Shown in pieces: positions 56,146-64,000 of a stretch of 64,000 bases of DNA. Within the stretch, counting starts at the first letter, position 1. Each line of letters opens with the position of its first letter. Made by a program: the position numbers and the translations under genes. Origin of the DNA: Aestuariibacter sp. (lineage in GTDB: Bacteria; Pseudomonadota; Gammaproteobacteria; Enterobacterales; Alteromonadaceae); assembly GCA_017794925.1 (NCBI GenBank), contig CP051238.1, positions 341,177 to 405,176 of the forward strand, read 5' to 3'. The notes under the pieces were generated by a model, which was given only the letters and a program-made list of their open reading frames with translations, was not told where the DNA came from and searched no databases.

Positions 56146-56390
56146 CTCTCCCTGGAAAAAACGAGCAATTAAGTGGTGCGTTAGGTGCAACCGTTAGTGT
56201 TTTTGGTTTACTCAATTACAACGTCGACTTTGAAAAGCAATCAACGCGCCAACATGCCAAAAATATTATACCTTTAAATTTCAATACTTTATTAAAAACA
56301 AAAAAGATTAAACGTTTTATATTATACTATTTTACCCCAAAACAGGGCGTTACCGTTTATTATCGCCCAACTTTGGTGACCATTATTTAA

Positions 56391-59282
56391 TCACTTCGTT
56401 AAATCAAAGTTTTCAATTAGTTGTGGCTGATTATAAATATCTTTAAGTACAAGCTGTAAACGTTGGAATTTCAGATCACTGGCCGTCAAAATACGTCCAC
56501 TTTGCCAGGGTGTCTTTTGCCCGTATCGGTATTCTCTTGGCTGACCGTATAAGAACATACGACCCAACAGCACTACTTCGCCATTTTCTTTTACGCCCTG
56601 CCATTCAGAAACAATACCCAGGTCTTCGTCTGCTGCGCGGAAGATATTTGTGCTGCCCACTTTAAAACGCACCGCGACAGTGTCACCCGGGGTGAGTTTT
56701 CGTTCTGACAGGGAGACAAAACCCTTCTCCCCGTTTGCCATTTCTGTCAACAATCCACGATTTAGCAGTGTGATATCGGCACTGCTTTGTGCAATGTCTT
56801 TGTACTCATTCAAAATGGTTTCAAGGTCCGCTTTAGTCCCTTCGAACCGGGAAATTAACTCGGCGACAAACCGGCGTTTTAAGCGTCGATATTGCTTGTC
56901 TTCATCTTCTGGTAATGCACGCATCTCTGTTAAACAATAGTCAGAACCGTTTTCTGCCCAAATACAGTCCCAAAGAAATTTCAGCAGCACGCTGCGATGA
57001 CCTTCGTCTAACTCCAGCGCTTTATCCAAAAACACTTTTGCGCGTTCAGGATTGGGCGCCTCAAAGCGATAATCAAGTAAATATCGGTAAGCAAGCTCAT
57101 AGGCTGCTTCTGCGTTATTTTGCTCAGCGGCCTGAATGAGTAATTCAATAGCATCGCCAACAGGATATACCGTATCAATAGCGGTAAGTTGGCTTTTTGC
57201 CGCTTTTAATAATGCATCAGGTAGTTCGCTTTTCATTGCCTTGTGATAGAAGTAGGCGGCTTTTTCTTCGTCTTTGTCGAGGCGATATGAGCCAGAAAAG
57301 TCGTCTGCAACCTGCAGCAGATCTTCAGTGATTAGCTGTTGTTCTCTGTCAGCAAGTGACAGTATATCAATATCAGCGATATTGAGTTTGCGTCGGATAA
57401 AGTCATCTATTACCACATGCTCGTGCTGATCTCCGCCCCAATTCGAGTGACCATGACCTGTTCGCTTGTAATAGACGTGTTCGAAAGGCTTATCCAGTTT
57501 GGATAGCACATAGTCCAGTCGCTGCGTATGCTCAAAGGCAGCCACTTTATCGTTATAACCCGCTGTTAATAACAATGGCCGGGTAATTTTATTGGCTAGA
57601 TAGAGAGGCGAGATAGTAAACAGATCTTCACTGTATTCGCCCACCGTATTCTCAACTTTTTCTAACCACTCTTCGCTGGTTCTCAGATTACTCTCATTAA
57701 ACATTAAAGGGAGGTCATAAACGCCAAACCGAGCAACAACACAATCAATTAATTCGGGATGGAGAATGCTTAGCATGAGTGCCGAGTAACCGCCATAGCT
57801 TGCTCCCATTGCACAGCGTTTACTCGTTGGGTACTTCTGTTGAACCACGTCAATGGCTTTTACTATATCCCGCTCGATCTGTTGACCGAACTCACCTACG
57901 CCGCCTTGCCTGAATGCTTTTCCAAAACCAAAGGAACCGTGAAAATTCACCTGCAATACCGCGTAGCCCCGCGTTGTATAAAATTGCACGACGCGATTAA
58001 ATTCGGCAGTATCACGCACGCCAACAGGGCCACCATGAGGCATAACCAGTAACACATCATTGGCTTCGCCTACAGGTGGATAATAGTAAGACTCAACTTG
58101 CTTATTATCTGACTCAACGGTGATCAATTGGGCTGCGGAAAACGTGTAACCATCCAATTCCGGCTGAACGGAGAACAGCAACCTTGCGACTTTCTTCTGA
58201 ACATCATAGACGTAGAGATCGGCCGGCGCGTCAGGCGCATAGGCAGCGACAACATACACATCAGCCTCGGGACTGTAGTCAACAAGTACGGCATTTCGCC
58301 CATCCAAATTCGCGTTAAGTACAGACTGACGATAATTGTGCGCCGAGTTCAGATACTCAACGGTTAACTCGCCGCCTTTGTAGTAAGTTACTGATGCAGG
58401 TTCACCCGACTCATAGTTAACCGTTGCAGAGACCAAATCGTAGCTTTCATGTTCATAAAGCACGTCACTAAAGGTCTGCGTATTAATGTTATATCGATAT
58501 AAGGCAATTTTATCAGTCGAGATATCGCTCAACACCGCCAGGGTATTTTCATCGAAAAACCCTACAGGTTTAAACGTATAATCTGTGTCGAATTTTTCTA
58601 GCAGTATTTGCCACTTTTCATCGCGAAGTGCCCTGTGTCGCAGGGTAAAGGTTTCGGCTTCCTGGTCATAAGTCAGCCCGATTAAGCGGTCAGATCGAGA
58701 ATCATAAAAATAGAATACCGCGTCATCGATGAGGTTATGGATTTCGTCACTACCTCGCCATGAAAGCTCTGTCAGCGCCATGGGGTCGGTGACGTAAATT
58801 TCCGTGTCCCCCTTTTTAGGTTGAAGTGCATAAACGAGTTTGGCCGGCTCATGATAAGAGCGACCTAACACATAGCCCTGGTGCCGGATACGGTGCGAGG
58901 TAAATTGAGGAATACCATCACCATCATCGTTGATTTCAATAATGGCGGTAACGGGGATGCGATTGCCATTACTACTAGCAACTACCTCAATAAACAAACG
59001 CTTTGAAGACAACCAGAAATACTGCTCAAGCCTGCCGCCTTCTCCCAAATCAACGAGCGGATAAAATGTTTGTGTCACCCTCTCAATCAAGCCAATACGT
59101 GATTTTTCCTCGGTGTATTCAAACACCGTAATGTATTTGGCATCGGGCGATAAATTGGGTGAACGAAACTGTTGATTGGAGAATATCTTCGTAGCAGGCA
59201 CCGGGCTCACAATACGCTGCTCGGCAATTTCTGCCGAAGTCTGACATGAGAGACATAACAAAAAAAGCAACCACCTATTCAT
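56391..59282 (-). CDS. S9 prolyl-oligopeptidase-type peptidase fused to a repeat domain
   Basis: A 963-residue exported protein. Signal peptide about 1-19 (LLFLLCLSCQTSAEIA), a beta-propeller (about 30-390), then an S9 alpha/beta-hydrolase domain with Ser495 in MGASYGGYSAL, an acid residue in TAGYNDKVAAFEH and His in RTGHGHSNWGG. After about residue 650 a long extra C-terminal region begins, with TPR/Sel1-like helices (AAEQNNAEAAYELAYRYLLDY) and an unassigned end domain. Normal S9 peptidases are 600-750 residues. The start overlaps the end of the upstream lipoprotein gene by 8 bases. Confidence 0.88.
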   Translation of the reverse strand: MNRWLLFLLCLSCQTSAEIAEQRIVSPVPATKIFSNQQFRSPNLSPDAKYITVFEYTEEKSRIGLIERVTQTFYPLVDLGEGGRLEQYFWLSSKRLFIEVVASSNGNRIPVTAIIEINDDGDGIPQFTSHRIRHQGYVLGRSYHEPAKLVYALQPKKGDTEIYVTDPMALTELSWRGSDEIHNLIDDAVFYFYDSRSDRLIGLTYDQEAETFTLRHRALRDEKWQILLEKFDTDYTFKPVGFFDENTLAVLSDISTDKIALYRYNINTQTFSDVLYEHESYDLVSATVNYESGEPASVTYYKGGELTVEYLNSAHNYRQSVLNANLDGRNAVLVDYSPEADVYVVAAYAPDAPADLYVYDVQKKVARLLFSVQPELDGYTFSAAQLITVESDNKQVESYYYPPVGEANDVLLVMPHGGPVGVRDTAEFNRVVQFYTTRGYAVLQVNFHGSFGFGKAFRQGGVGEFGQQIERDIVKAIDVVQQKYPTSKRCAMGASYGGYSALMLSILHPELIDCVVARFGVYDLPLMFNESNLRTSEEWLEKVENTVGEYSEDLFTISPLYLANKITRPLLLTAGYNDKVAAFEHTQRLDYVLSKLDKPFEHVYYKRTGHGHSNWGGDQHEHVVIDDFIRRKLNIADIDILSLADREQQLITEDLLQVADDFSGSYRLDKDEEKAAYFYHKAMKSELPDALLKAAKSQLTAIDTVYPVGDAIELLIQAAEQNNAEAAYELAYRYLLDYRFEAPNPERAKVFLDKALELDEGHRSVLLKFLWDCIWAENGSDYCLTEMRALPEDEDKQYRRLKRRFVAELISRFEGTKADLETILNEYKDIAQSSADITLLNRGLLTEMANGEKGFVSLSERKLTPGDTVAVRFKVGSTNIFRAADEDLGIVSEWQGVKENGEVVLLGRMFLYGQPREYRYGQKTPWQSGRILTASDLKFQRLQLVLKDIYNQPQLIENFDLTK

Positions 59283-59835
59283 TTGTAGTCTCCAGTTCTG
59301 CTATGTACTGATAGAACTTATCCTGGCCAGGGCCAGCGTAGATAAGTGGTCGTTCAGTGATAAGCTTTGGAAAATACTCTTCGAGGTAGAGCTGAGCCCC
59401 AACAGCCTGATTGTTCAACTCAACATCGTTCGCAAAAAACCAGAAAAAAGGACGATTAACCGTTAAGTGCCCGATGTAGTTAATATGACCCGGTTTAATA
59501 GTGAACTGCCAGACATCGTCTTCGAGCTTGGTGCGAATGTAATAGTTGTAGTTGATTTGACCTAAGCGGTAGTCACCTGCCGGAACCGGAATCAGAATGT
59601 AGTTTTCGCCGGCGGAGAGATCTTGTTGAGTGAGCTTGAAATCCTTTTCACCCCAAATATACAAGGCATCAAGGGAATAGTTGTTAACCAGCCCGATGAG
59701 TAAATACCCCTCTTCATTACTGGTCAGTTTATCCTGATCCTGCTTTTGTGCGGACACCTTTGTTGCACCGCAGCCCGATAATAACAAGGCGCTCAAAGTC
59801 AGCGCAAACAGGTAACTTACCCAACGTCCATGCAT
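59275..59835 (-). CDS. Lipoprotein, unknown, coupled to the S9 peptidase
   Basis: A 186-residue lipoprotein (signal peptide and lipobox in LTLSALLLSGCGA). The mature part is rich in strands (GYLLIGLVNNYSLDALYIWG; GDYRLGQINYNYYIRTKLEDDVWQFTIKPGHINYIGHL), so it is probably a beta-sandwich of the DUF2846-like type. Its stop overlaps the ATG of the S9 peptidase gene (ATGAATAG), so translation is coupled and the two proteins probably work together. No known function. Confidence 0.75.
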   Translation of the reverse strand: MHGRWVSYLFALTLSALLLSGCGATKVSAQKQDQDKLTSNEEGYLLIGLVNNYSLDALYIWGEKDFKLTQQDLSAGENYILIPVPAGDYRLGQINYNYYIRTKLEDDVWQFTIKPGHINYIGHLTVNRPFFWFFANDVELNNQAVGAQLYLEEYFPKLITERPLIYAGPGQDKFYQYIAELETTNE

Positions 59836-59876
59836 ACGACTATTCCATTAATATTCTTTGTTATATTAGTACTTTA

Positions 59877-61187
59877 TCAGCCTGCTATTGTCCTCACAAC
59901 TGCCAATGTTTTATCCAGCGCACCGCTGTTTTGAGCTAATACCCTGTAACCAGCCTGACCTGCTTGCCTGGCTAATTCCGGGTGACTCAACCAGTGCTTA
60001 ACCTGATCCAATAACGCAGATTCATCCTCAACAATCGTCAATGCGCCGGCTTCAGCTAATTTACTGCATATAATTGGATTATTATGTGTGCTTGTGCCCA
60101 TTAGAATCGGCAATTTTTTCGCAGCAGGCTCTAGCGCATTGTGGCCGCCACGATCCGCAATACTGCCCCCCACAAATGCGATATCTGCAACATCATAAGC
60201 TGAATTAAGTTTACCCATTTCATTGACCAACAGGACGTCACAATCCTGTTCGACGTCCGGACAATCTGCGCTAAGACGCATCGATGAACCCGCTTTTTCG
60301 ATAATCCTCTCCACCGCATCAAAGCGATCAGGATGTCGAGGAACCAGTATTAATAACAATGCGGGGAAAGTTGGCTTTAGTGCCCGGTACACGTTTAACA
60401 GGGTTGATTCTTCCGGGTCGTGGGTACTACCGCCAATCAGAATAATTCTGTTGTCCTTTGCCAGGTTCAAAAAATCCGTCTTTGTAGTAGTGAGTGCTGC
60501 GGCCTGGTCAAATTTTATATTTTGCGTGAGTGTTAGCTTGTTTGGGTCAATCCCGAGAAACTGGTAATTCTTATAATCCCTTTCTCCCTGAGCGCACACA
60601 TGTGAAATCTTCTGAAGCATGGGTTCAAACAAGACCGGGAACTTTTTGTAGCGTCTGGCTGAACGATCTGTCATACGTGCATTAACCACGACAACCGGCA
60701 CACCTCGCCTCCAACAGGTATGGATCAGGTTTGGCCATAGCTCTACTTCTGTAATTAAAACCATACTGGGTTTAATGCGATCTAACATGGTATTCATGGC
60801 AACAGGTAGATCGTATGGCAAGTAAAAATGATGAACTGCATTGCCAAATATAGCCTGCACTCGCGCAGAGCCTGTTGCCGTCGTTGTTGTAACGGTGATC
60901 TGAGCATTAGGTTGTTCATGCATTATGCGCTTAATTAGACAGGATGCAGCAACAACTTCTCCAACAGAAACACAATGAAATAAATACCCGTTTTTCACTG
61001 GGGCGGGAGCCATCAGGCCGAGTCTCTCAAATCGTCGTCGTTCCTTGGCTTTCGGCTCGTGATTACTTTTCAGCAAAAGGTTAATAACGGCGAATGGAAT
61101 AGCGATTAAAAGCAACAGTGAATAGAGCCAGCGAAAGGCCTCCTGGCTCCACGTAGGTCTGTATGTCGGCGTGTTGTCTTTTATCAT
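59877..61187 (-). CDS. waaA: 3-deoxy-D-manno-octulosonic acid transferase
   Basis: Adds Kdo residues to lipid A at the inner face of the inner membrane. The 436-residue protein has an N-terminal membrane anchor (about 18-40) and a GT-B fold. Marks are YLFHCVSVGEVVAA, TTTTATGSARVQ, TEVELWPNLI and, in the C-terminal half, GGSIADRGGHNALEPAA. It lies alone, about 40 bases upstream of the lipoprotein gene on the same strand, so cotranscription is possible. There is no waaC/F neighbour. Confidence 0.96.
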   Translation of the reverse strand: MIKDNTPTYRPTWSQEAFRWLYSLLLLIAIPFAVINLLLKSNHEPKAKERRRFERLGLMAPAPVKNGYLFHCVSVGEVVAASCLIKRIMHEQPNAQITVTTTTATGSARVQAIFGNAVHHFYLPYDLPVAMNTMLDRIKPSMVLITEVELWPNLIHTCWRRGVPVVVVNARMTDRSARRYKKFPVLFEPMLQKISHVCAQGERDYKNYQFLGIDPNKLTLTQNIKFDQAAALTTTKTDFLNLAKDNRIILIGGSTHDPEESTLLNVYRALKPTFPALLLILVPRHPDRFDAVERIIEKAGSSMRLSADCPDVEQDCDVLLVNEMGKLNSAYDVADIAFVGGSIADRGGHNALEPAAKKLPILMGTSTHNNPIICSKLAEAGALTIVEDESALLDQVKHWLSHPELARQAGQAGYRVLAQNSGALDKTLAVVRTIAG

Positions 61188-61563
61188 AATCTTATTTCAG
61201 AACACTCTTTCTACTATCGGCATCCGGGGGATATAAAACGCCTAGTCTGACTAACTATTCCCGCCATTATAACGCGTTCCACCTACTGTTATCGTAAAAC
61301 CTACTCACGTTTGTCAGTGACAAATCCATCTTAGTTTGATCGATGCACTCCCGGTGAAAGTAACAATACATTCTAAAATGTGATTCTGTTACCGATAACT
61401 GCGCTAATTTGTTCTGCTGTTCAAACGCCGAGATGGCTGCATTCACTCATTTATGTCACGTTTGACTACGCATTAATAGCATTGTGCAAACAGTAAAGAG
61501 TATCGTACCAGTATTAATTGCAGCAATCGGTCACAATAATCCTACTCAAAAAAAGGAGCTAAC
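61188..61563. other. Intergenic region between waaA and alcohol dehydrogenase
   Basis: 376 bases with divergent promoters and no credible gene. It holds the palindrome at 61310-61324. Near the dehydrogenase a TTGACT at about 61463 is seen, but no -10 box at normal distance could be fixed. The gene has a clear ribosome site, AAAAAAAGGAGCTAAC. Confidence 0.5.
61310..61324. promoter_or_regulatory. Perfect palindrome, possible operator
   Basis: TTTGTCA-G-TGACAAA, seven-base arms around one base, between the divergent waaA and adh genes (about 123 bases upstream of waaA and 240 bases upstream of adh). It has the size of a dimeric regulator site. The regulator is unknown. Confidence 0.4.
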
Positions 61564-62619
61564 ATGACGACAGTAAAAGCTTATGGTGCGACAGCACCAG
61601 ACTCAGGGGTTCATCTTCTGAACATTGAACGTCGCAATTTGCGTGATACCGATGTGGCTATCTCCATAGACTTTTGTGGTGTATGTCACTCTGACCTGCA
61701 TACCGTTGAAAACGACTGGGGCGGAACAAACTACCCTATCGTTCCCGGACATGAAGTCGTCGGTACGGTAACAGCAGTAGGACCTGACGTTACCAAGTTT
61801 AAGGTGGGAGACAAAGTAGGTGTAGGTTGCCTTGTCGACTCGTGTGGCCATTGCGGCGCTTGTGAACACGATGAGGAGCAGTTTTGTGAAGATGGCGTGC
61901 ACGGTACATACGGAGGTGTTGATAGGATAGATGGTGCACCTAACCAAGGAGGGTACTCAGAAGCAATCGTTGTTAAAGAGTCATTTGTTTTATCGATTCC
62001 TGACAATCTCGACCCTGCCGCGGCAGCTCCGATACTGTGTGCCGGTATTACAACTTATTCACCATTAAAGCATGTGGGTGTGAAGAAAGGCGATAAAGTT
62101 GGTGTATTGGGTATGGGTGGCCTTGGTCATATGGGGGTCAAGTTTGCTAAGGCGATGGGGGCTGAAGTAACCATATTCACACGCTCGACGGGCAAGGTAG
62201 AAGAAGCCTTGAGTCAGGGTGCTGACCACGTGATTATTTCAACCGACGAGAATCAAATGGCCGCAGCCGCAGAGCAGTTCGACTACTTGCTTGATACCAT
62301 TCCGGTGGAACACGACTTTAACCCTTATCTTAACTGTCTTAAGTATAATGGTGTTCATATTGTAGTAGGTCAGCTTACGCCACTCGAGCCAGCATTAAAT
62401 ACTGCTGCACTGGTATTAAAGCGACGGTCAGTTATGGGCTCACTTATTGGGGGTTTGGCTGAGACACAAGAAGTATTGGATTTCTGTGCCAAGCACAATA
62501 TATCGTGCGATATCGAAATGCTAGAGATGCAGGACATCAATGCTGCTTTCGAAAGAATGAAAAAAGGCGATGTTAAATATCGCTTTGTTATTGATATGGC
62601 CACATTGAAAGCCGGCTAA
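61564..62619 (+). CDS. Zinc-dependent NAD(P) alcohol dehydrogenase, YahK-like
   Basis: A medium-chain dehydrogenase of 351 residues. Catalytic zinc ligands fit Cys in CGVCHSDLHTVE and His in VPGHEVVG. The structural zinc cysteines lie in CGHCGACEHDEEQFC. The Rossmann motif is GVLGMGGLGHMGVK. The YGGVDRIDGAPNQGGYSE segment is typical of the cinnamyl-alcohol dehydrogenase / YahK group of NADPH aldehyde reductases. A long hairpin follows the gene. It may detoxify aldehydes; the substrate is not determined here. Confidence 0.93.
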   Translation: MTTVKAYGATAPDSGVHLLNIERRNLRDTDVAISIDFCGVCHSDLHTVENDWGGTNYPIVPGHEVVGTVTAVGPDVTKFKVGDKVGVGCLVDSCGHCGACEHDEEQFCEDGVHGTYGGVDRIDGAPNQGGYSEAIVVKESFVLSIPDNLDPAAAAPILCAGITTYSPLKHVGVKKGDKVGVLGMGGLGHMGVKFAKAMGAEVTIFTRSTGKVEEALSQGADHVIISTDENQMAAAAEQFDYLLDTIPVEHDFNPYLNCLKYNGVHIVVGQLTPLEPALNTAALVLKRRSVMGSLIGGLAETQEVLDFCAKHNISCDIEMLEMQDINAAFERMKKGDVKYRFVIDMATLKAG

Positions 62620-62625
62620 TTTTAT

Positions 62626-62655
62626 TTCAGCCAGTAACTATCTTTACTGGCTGAA
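62626..62655 (+). terminator. Hairpin after alcohol dehydrogenase
   Basis: TTCAGCCAGTAA and TTACTGGCTGAA are perfect 12-base arms with a 6-base loop. It starts 7 bases after the adh stop codon. There is no T run after the stem, but its place fits a transcript end. Confidence 0.6.
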
Positions 62656-63026
62656 CTTATCCAACAAAACAGTAAATTGATCTGCTGTTTATTTTTGAAC
62701 CATTTCAAAAATAGTCGATATGATGAAGATTAAACCCGTCTTATCATCGAGTTACTAATTACCACCTACCTGAAACCTATTTTACTGCCTAACTAAACAA
62801 CGTTTTATCTTAGCTAAGAGCCTTTGCAGACAGGAGTCGGCCAATAAGACATATTAATATTTATATATATAGGCTTAAAATTAATTAGTGAAACGTCATA
62901 TACCATTATCATATATAATTATTTCAGTGCCTTATGGTTAAAAACCATAAATTAATTAGCATTAGCATTAAATATCAAGCTAAATAGCATTTATTACCAG
63001 TTATATAAGCAATAACTATAGGAGTA

Positions 63027-63044
63027 CCTGACTGGATAGTCAGG
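63027..63044. repeat. Short perfect hairpin in the adh-rpsQ gap
   Basis: CCTGACT and AGTCAGG pair around GGAT. It has no T run. Just before it GGAG occurs, but no convincing ORF follows. Confidence 0.35.
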
Positions 63045-63113
63045 AATAATGGAGAGCATGTTGAGCGATACCAGGAAACCTTAAACGCTATTGTAGGCCG
63101 GGCTTACTGAAAC

Positions 63114-63142
63114 AAAAAAGCCGCTCAAAGAGCGGCTTTTTT
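63114..63142 (-). terminator. Terminator of the S10 ribosomal operon
   Basis: AAAAAAGCCGCTC and GAGCGGCTTTTTT pair around AAA. On the minus strand the stem is followed by a T run. It is 24 bases after the rpsQ stop codon and would also work on the plus strand. Confidence 0.95.
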
Positions 63143-63165
63143 TAAGCTTTGAAAAAAGTCAGCGA

Positions 63166-63423
63166 TTAAACGCCAGCTTTCTCAACAACGTCAACTAACA
63201 TCCAAGATTTTTTCTTAGAGATAGGTGCACATTCGCGAATAGTAACTGTATCGCCTTCGTTGCACACGTTGCTTTCGTCGTGAGCGTGCAGTTTAGTAGT
63301 ACGCTTGATGAACTTCCCATAGATTGGGTGCTTAACGAAACGTTCTACAGCAACAACAATAGACTTGTCCATTTTGCTGCTAACCACACGACCTTGTACT
63401 GTACGAATTTTTTGCTCAGTCAT
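63166..63423 (-). CDS. rpsQ: 30S ribosomal protein S17
   Basis: Binds 16S rRNA early in 30S assembly. It has 85 residues, with [54 protein letters not shown] sequence, the classic family opening. The ATG shares one base with the rpmC stop (TAATG), so translation is coupled. It is the last gene of the S10 operon here, followed by a terminator. Confidence 0.98.
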   Translation of the reverse strand: MTEQKIRTVQGRVVSSKMDKSIVVAVERFVKHPIYGKFIKRTTKLHAHDESNVCNEGDTVTIRECAPISKKKSWMLVDVVEKAGV

Positions 63424-63614
63424 TACGCATCAGCCTTTTGAGTCAGAATGGTTTTAACACGCGCGATGTTACGACGCACTTTCTTCAACTGGTCGGTTTT
63501 TTCAAGCTGGCCAGTTGAATGCTGCATGCGTAAGTTGAACTGTTCGCGTAGCAGGTTTAATAACTCTGCATTCAGCTCTTCTACGCTTTTATCTTTCAGT
63601 TCAGCTGCTTTCAT
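63423..63614 (-). CDS. rpmC: 50S ribosomal protein L29
   Basis: A 63-residue two-helix protein at the peptide exit tunnel. It starts [31 protein letters not shown], typical of L29. It overlaps both neighbours by one base (TAATG junctions), the usual compact layout of the S10 operon. Confidence 0.98.
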   Translation of the reverse strand: MKAAELKDKSVEELNAELLNLLREQFNLRMQHSTGQLEKTDQLKKVRRNIARVKTILTQKADA

Positions 63615-64000
63615 TACATCACCGTCCGAGTTACAAAGGTTGTCTTAAATGGCAGTTTAGCCGCTGCCAATTCAAACGCTTCGCGTGCCAGAGACTCAGG
63701 AACACCTTCCATCTCATACAGTACGCGGCCTGGTTGAATTTGGCATACCCAGTACTCAACGTTACCCTTACCTTTACCTTGACGAACCTCAAGAGGCTTC
63801 TCAGTAATTGGCTTGTCAGGGAAAACTCGAATCCAAATTTTACCTTGACGTTTAACGTGACGAGTCATGGCACGACGAGCAGCCTCAATTTGGCGTGCAG
63901 TCATACGACCACGGCCAGTCGCTTTAAGTCCGAAAGTACCAAAGGCAACAGAGTTACCAGCGGCCAAACCACGGTTACGGCCTTTGTGCATCTTACGGAA
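63614..64000 (-). CDS. rplP: 50S ribosomal protein L16 (5' end cut off by window)
   Basis: A central 50S protein near the peptidyl-transferase and A site. The frame is open to the window edge: the bases after the internal Met at 63991 encode Phe-Arg-Lys, matching the [13 protein letters not shown] segment of L16, so about ten N-terminal codons lie outside. The C-terminal [24 protein letters not shown] is typical. It is followed by rpmC with a one-base overlap. Confidence 0.98.
   Translation of the reverse strand, partial: FRKMHKGRNRGLAAGNSVAFGTFGLKATGRGRMTARQIEAARRAMTRHVKRQGKIWIRVFPDKPITEKPLEVRQGKGKGNVEYWVCQIQPGRVLYEMEGVPESLAREAFELAAAKLPFKTTFVTRTVM

Larger units (their letters stand above)
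62620..63165. other. AT-rich intergenic region between adh and rpsQ
   Basis: 546 bases without a gene of normal size, markedly AT-rich at 62860-63000. It holds the adh hairpin, a second hairpin at 63027-63044 and the terminator of the ribosomal operon. The spc operon gene rplN, which normally follows rpsQ, is absent here. I see no remnant of it. Confidence 0.55.

Noticed and set aside
56055..56390. Plus-strand ORF after the antiporter gene (111 codons)
   Set aside because: It begins inside the antiporter gene, passes through the terminator hairpin and has AT-driven composition with no ribosome site.
63001..63113. Small ORF near the hairpin at 63027
   Set aside because: The frames starting after GGAG here stop within a few codons, so no gene is supported.

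Overview
The window looks like a chromosomal segment of a marine gammaproteobacterium, most likely of the Alteromonadales (Alteromonas or Aestuariibacter relatives). This rests on protein resemblance and gene order: rpe-trpS-pabA-argD/astC, a long-form HtpX, a class I PHA locus, and an S10 ribosomal operon end. The taxon is inferred, since no marker gene could be searched. I found no tRNA, rRNA, insertion sequence, prophage or CRISPR array. Nearly all the DNA is ordinary, densely coding chromosome.

Layout. 1-8.6 kb: end of rpe, trpS, pabA, an HDOD protein, then an arginine-catabolism operon (astC/argD, astA, astD, DUF1338 protein). 8.6-11.3 kb: a minus-strand pair of an H-NOX nitric-oxide sensor and a PAS-PAS-GGDEF-EAL enzyme. 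11.4-17.7 kb: parC, a large hybrid histidine kinase, and two small membrane proteins. 18-21.7 kb: pyrB, hemL, a class III nucleotide cyclase. 21.7-27.2 kb: a GH114-like lipoprotein, htpX, and a ggt / DyP-like / NhaR-like cluster. 27.3-29.1 kb: glnK-amtB behind a sigma54-type promoter with NtrC-like enhancer sites. 29.2-34.3 kb: a TonB-N-terminus-like protein, DUF808, azurin, a tiny sigma54-type transcription unit, and mrcB.

34.5-41.8 kb is a polyhydroxyalkanoate (PHA) locus: DUF6489 protein, phaC, phaR, two phasins, phaZ, an MltB-type transglycosylase and phaB on the other strand. Two perfect TGCTGC-N3-GCAGCA palindromes in front of the first phasin are probable PhaR operators. No phaA is present. 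42-52 kb: hrpB, thpR, purU, a Dcp-type peptidase, YafJ-type amidotransferase, a nucleotidyltransferase and an S41 peptidase. 52-62.6 kb: a lipoprotein-like propeller protein, a vWA protein with a PEP-CTERM-like tail, a CPA1 antiporter, an S9 peptidase fused to a repeat domain with a coupled lipoprotein, waaA and a zinc alcohol dehydrogenase. 63.1-64 kb: rpsQ, rpmC and partial rplP.

Several genes form working sets: arginine breakdown; NO sensing feeding cyclic-di-GMP turnover; nitrogen-controlled ammonium uptake; and storage-polymer synthesis, coating and mobilisation under PhaR. The observations I would check first are the DyP-like protein whose catalytic aspartate motif is lost, the 39-residue membrane peptide in its own sigma54/IHF/terminator unit, the PhaR operators, the large inverted repeat in front of htpX, and the end of the S10 operon without rplN behind it.
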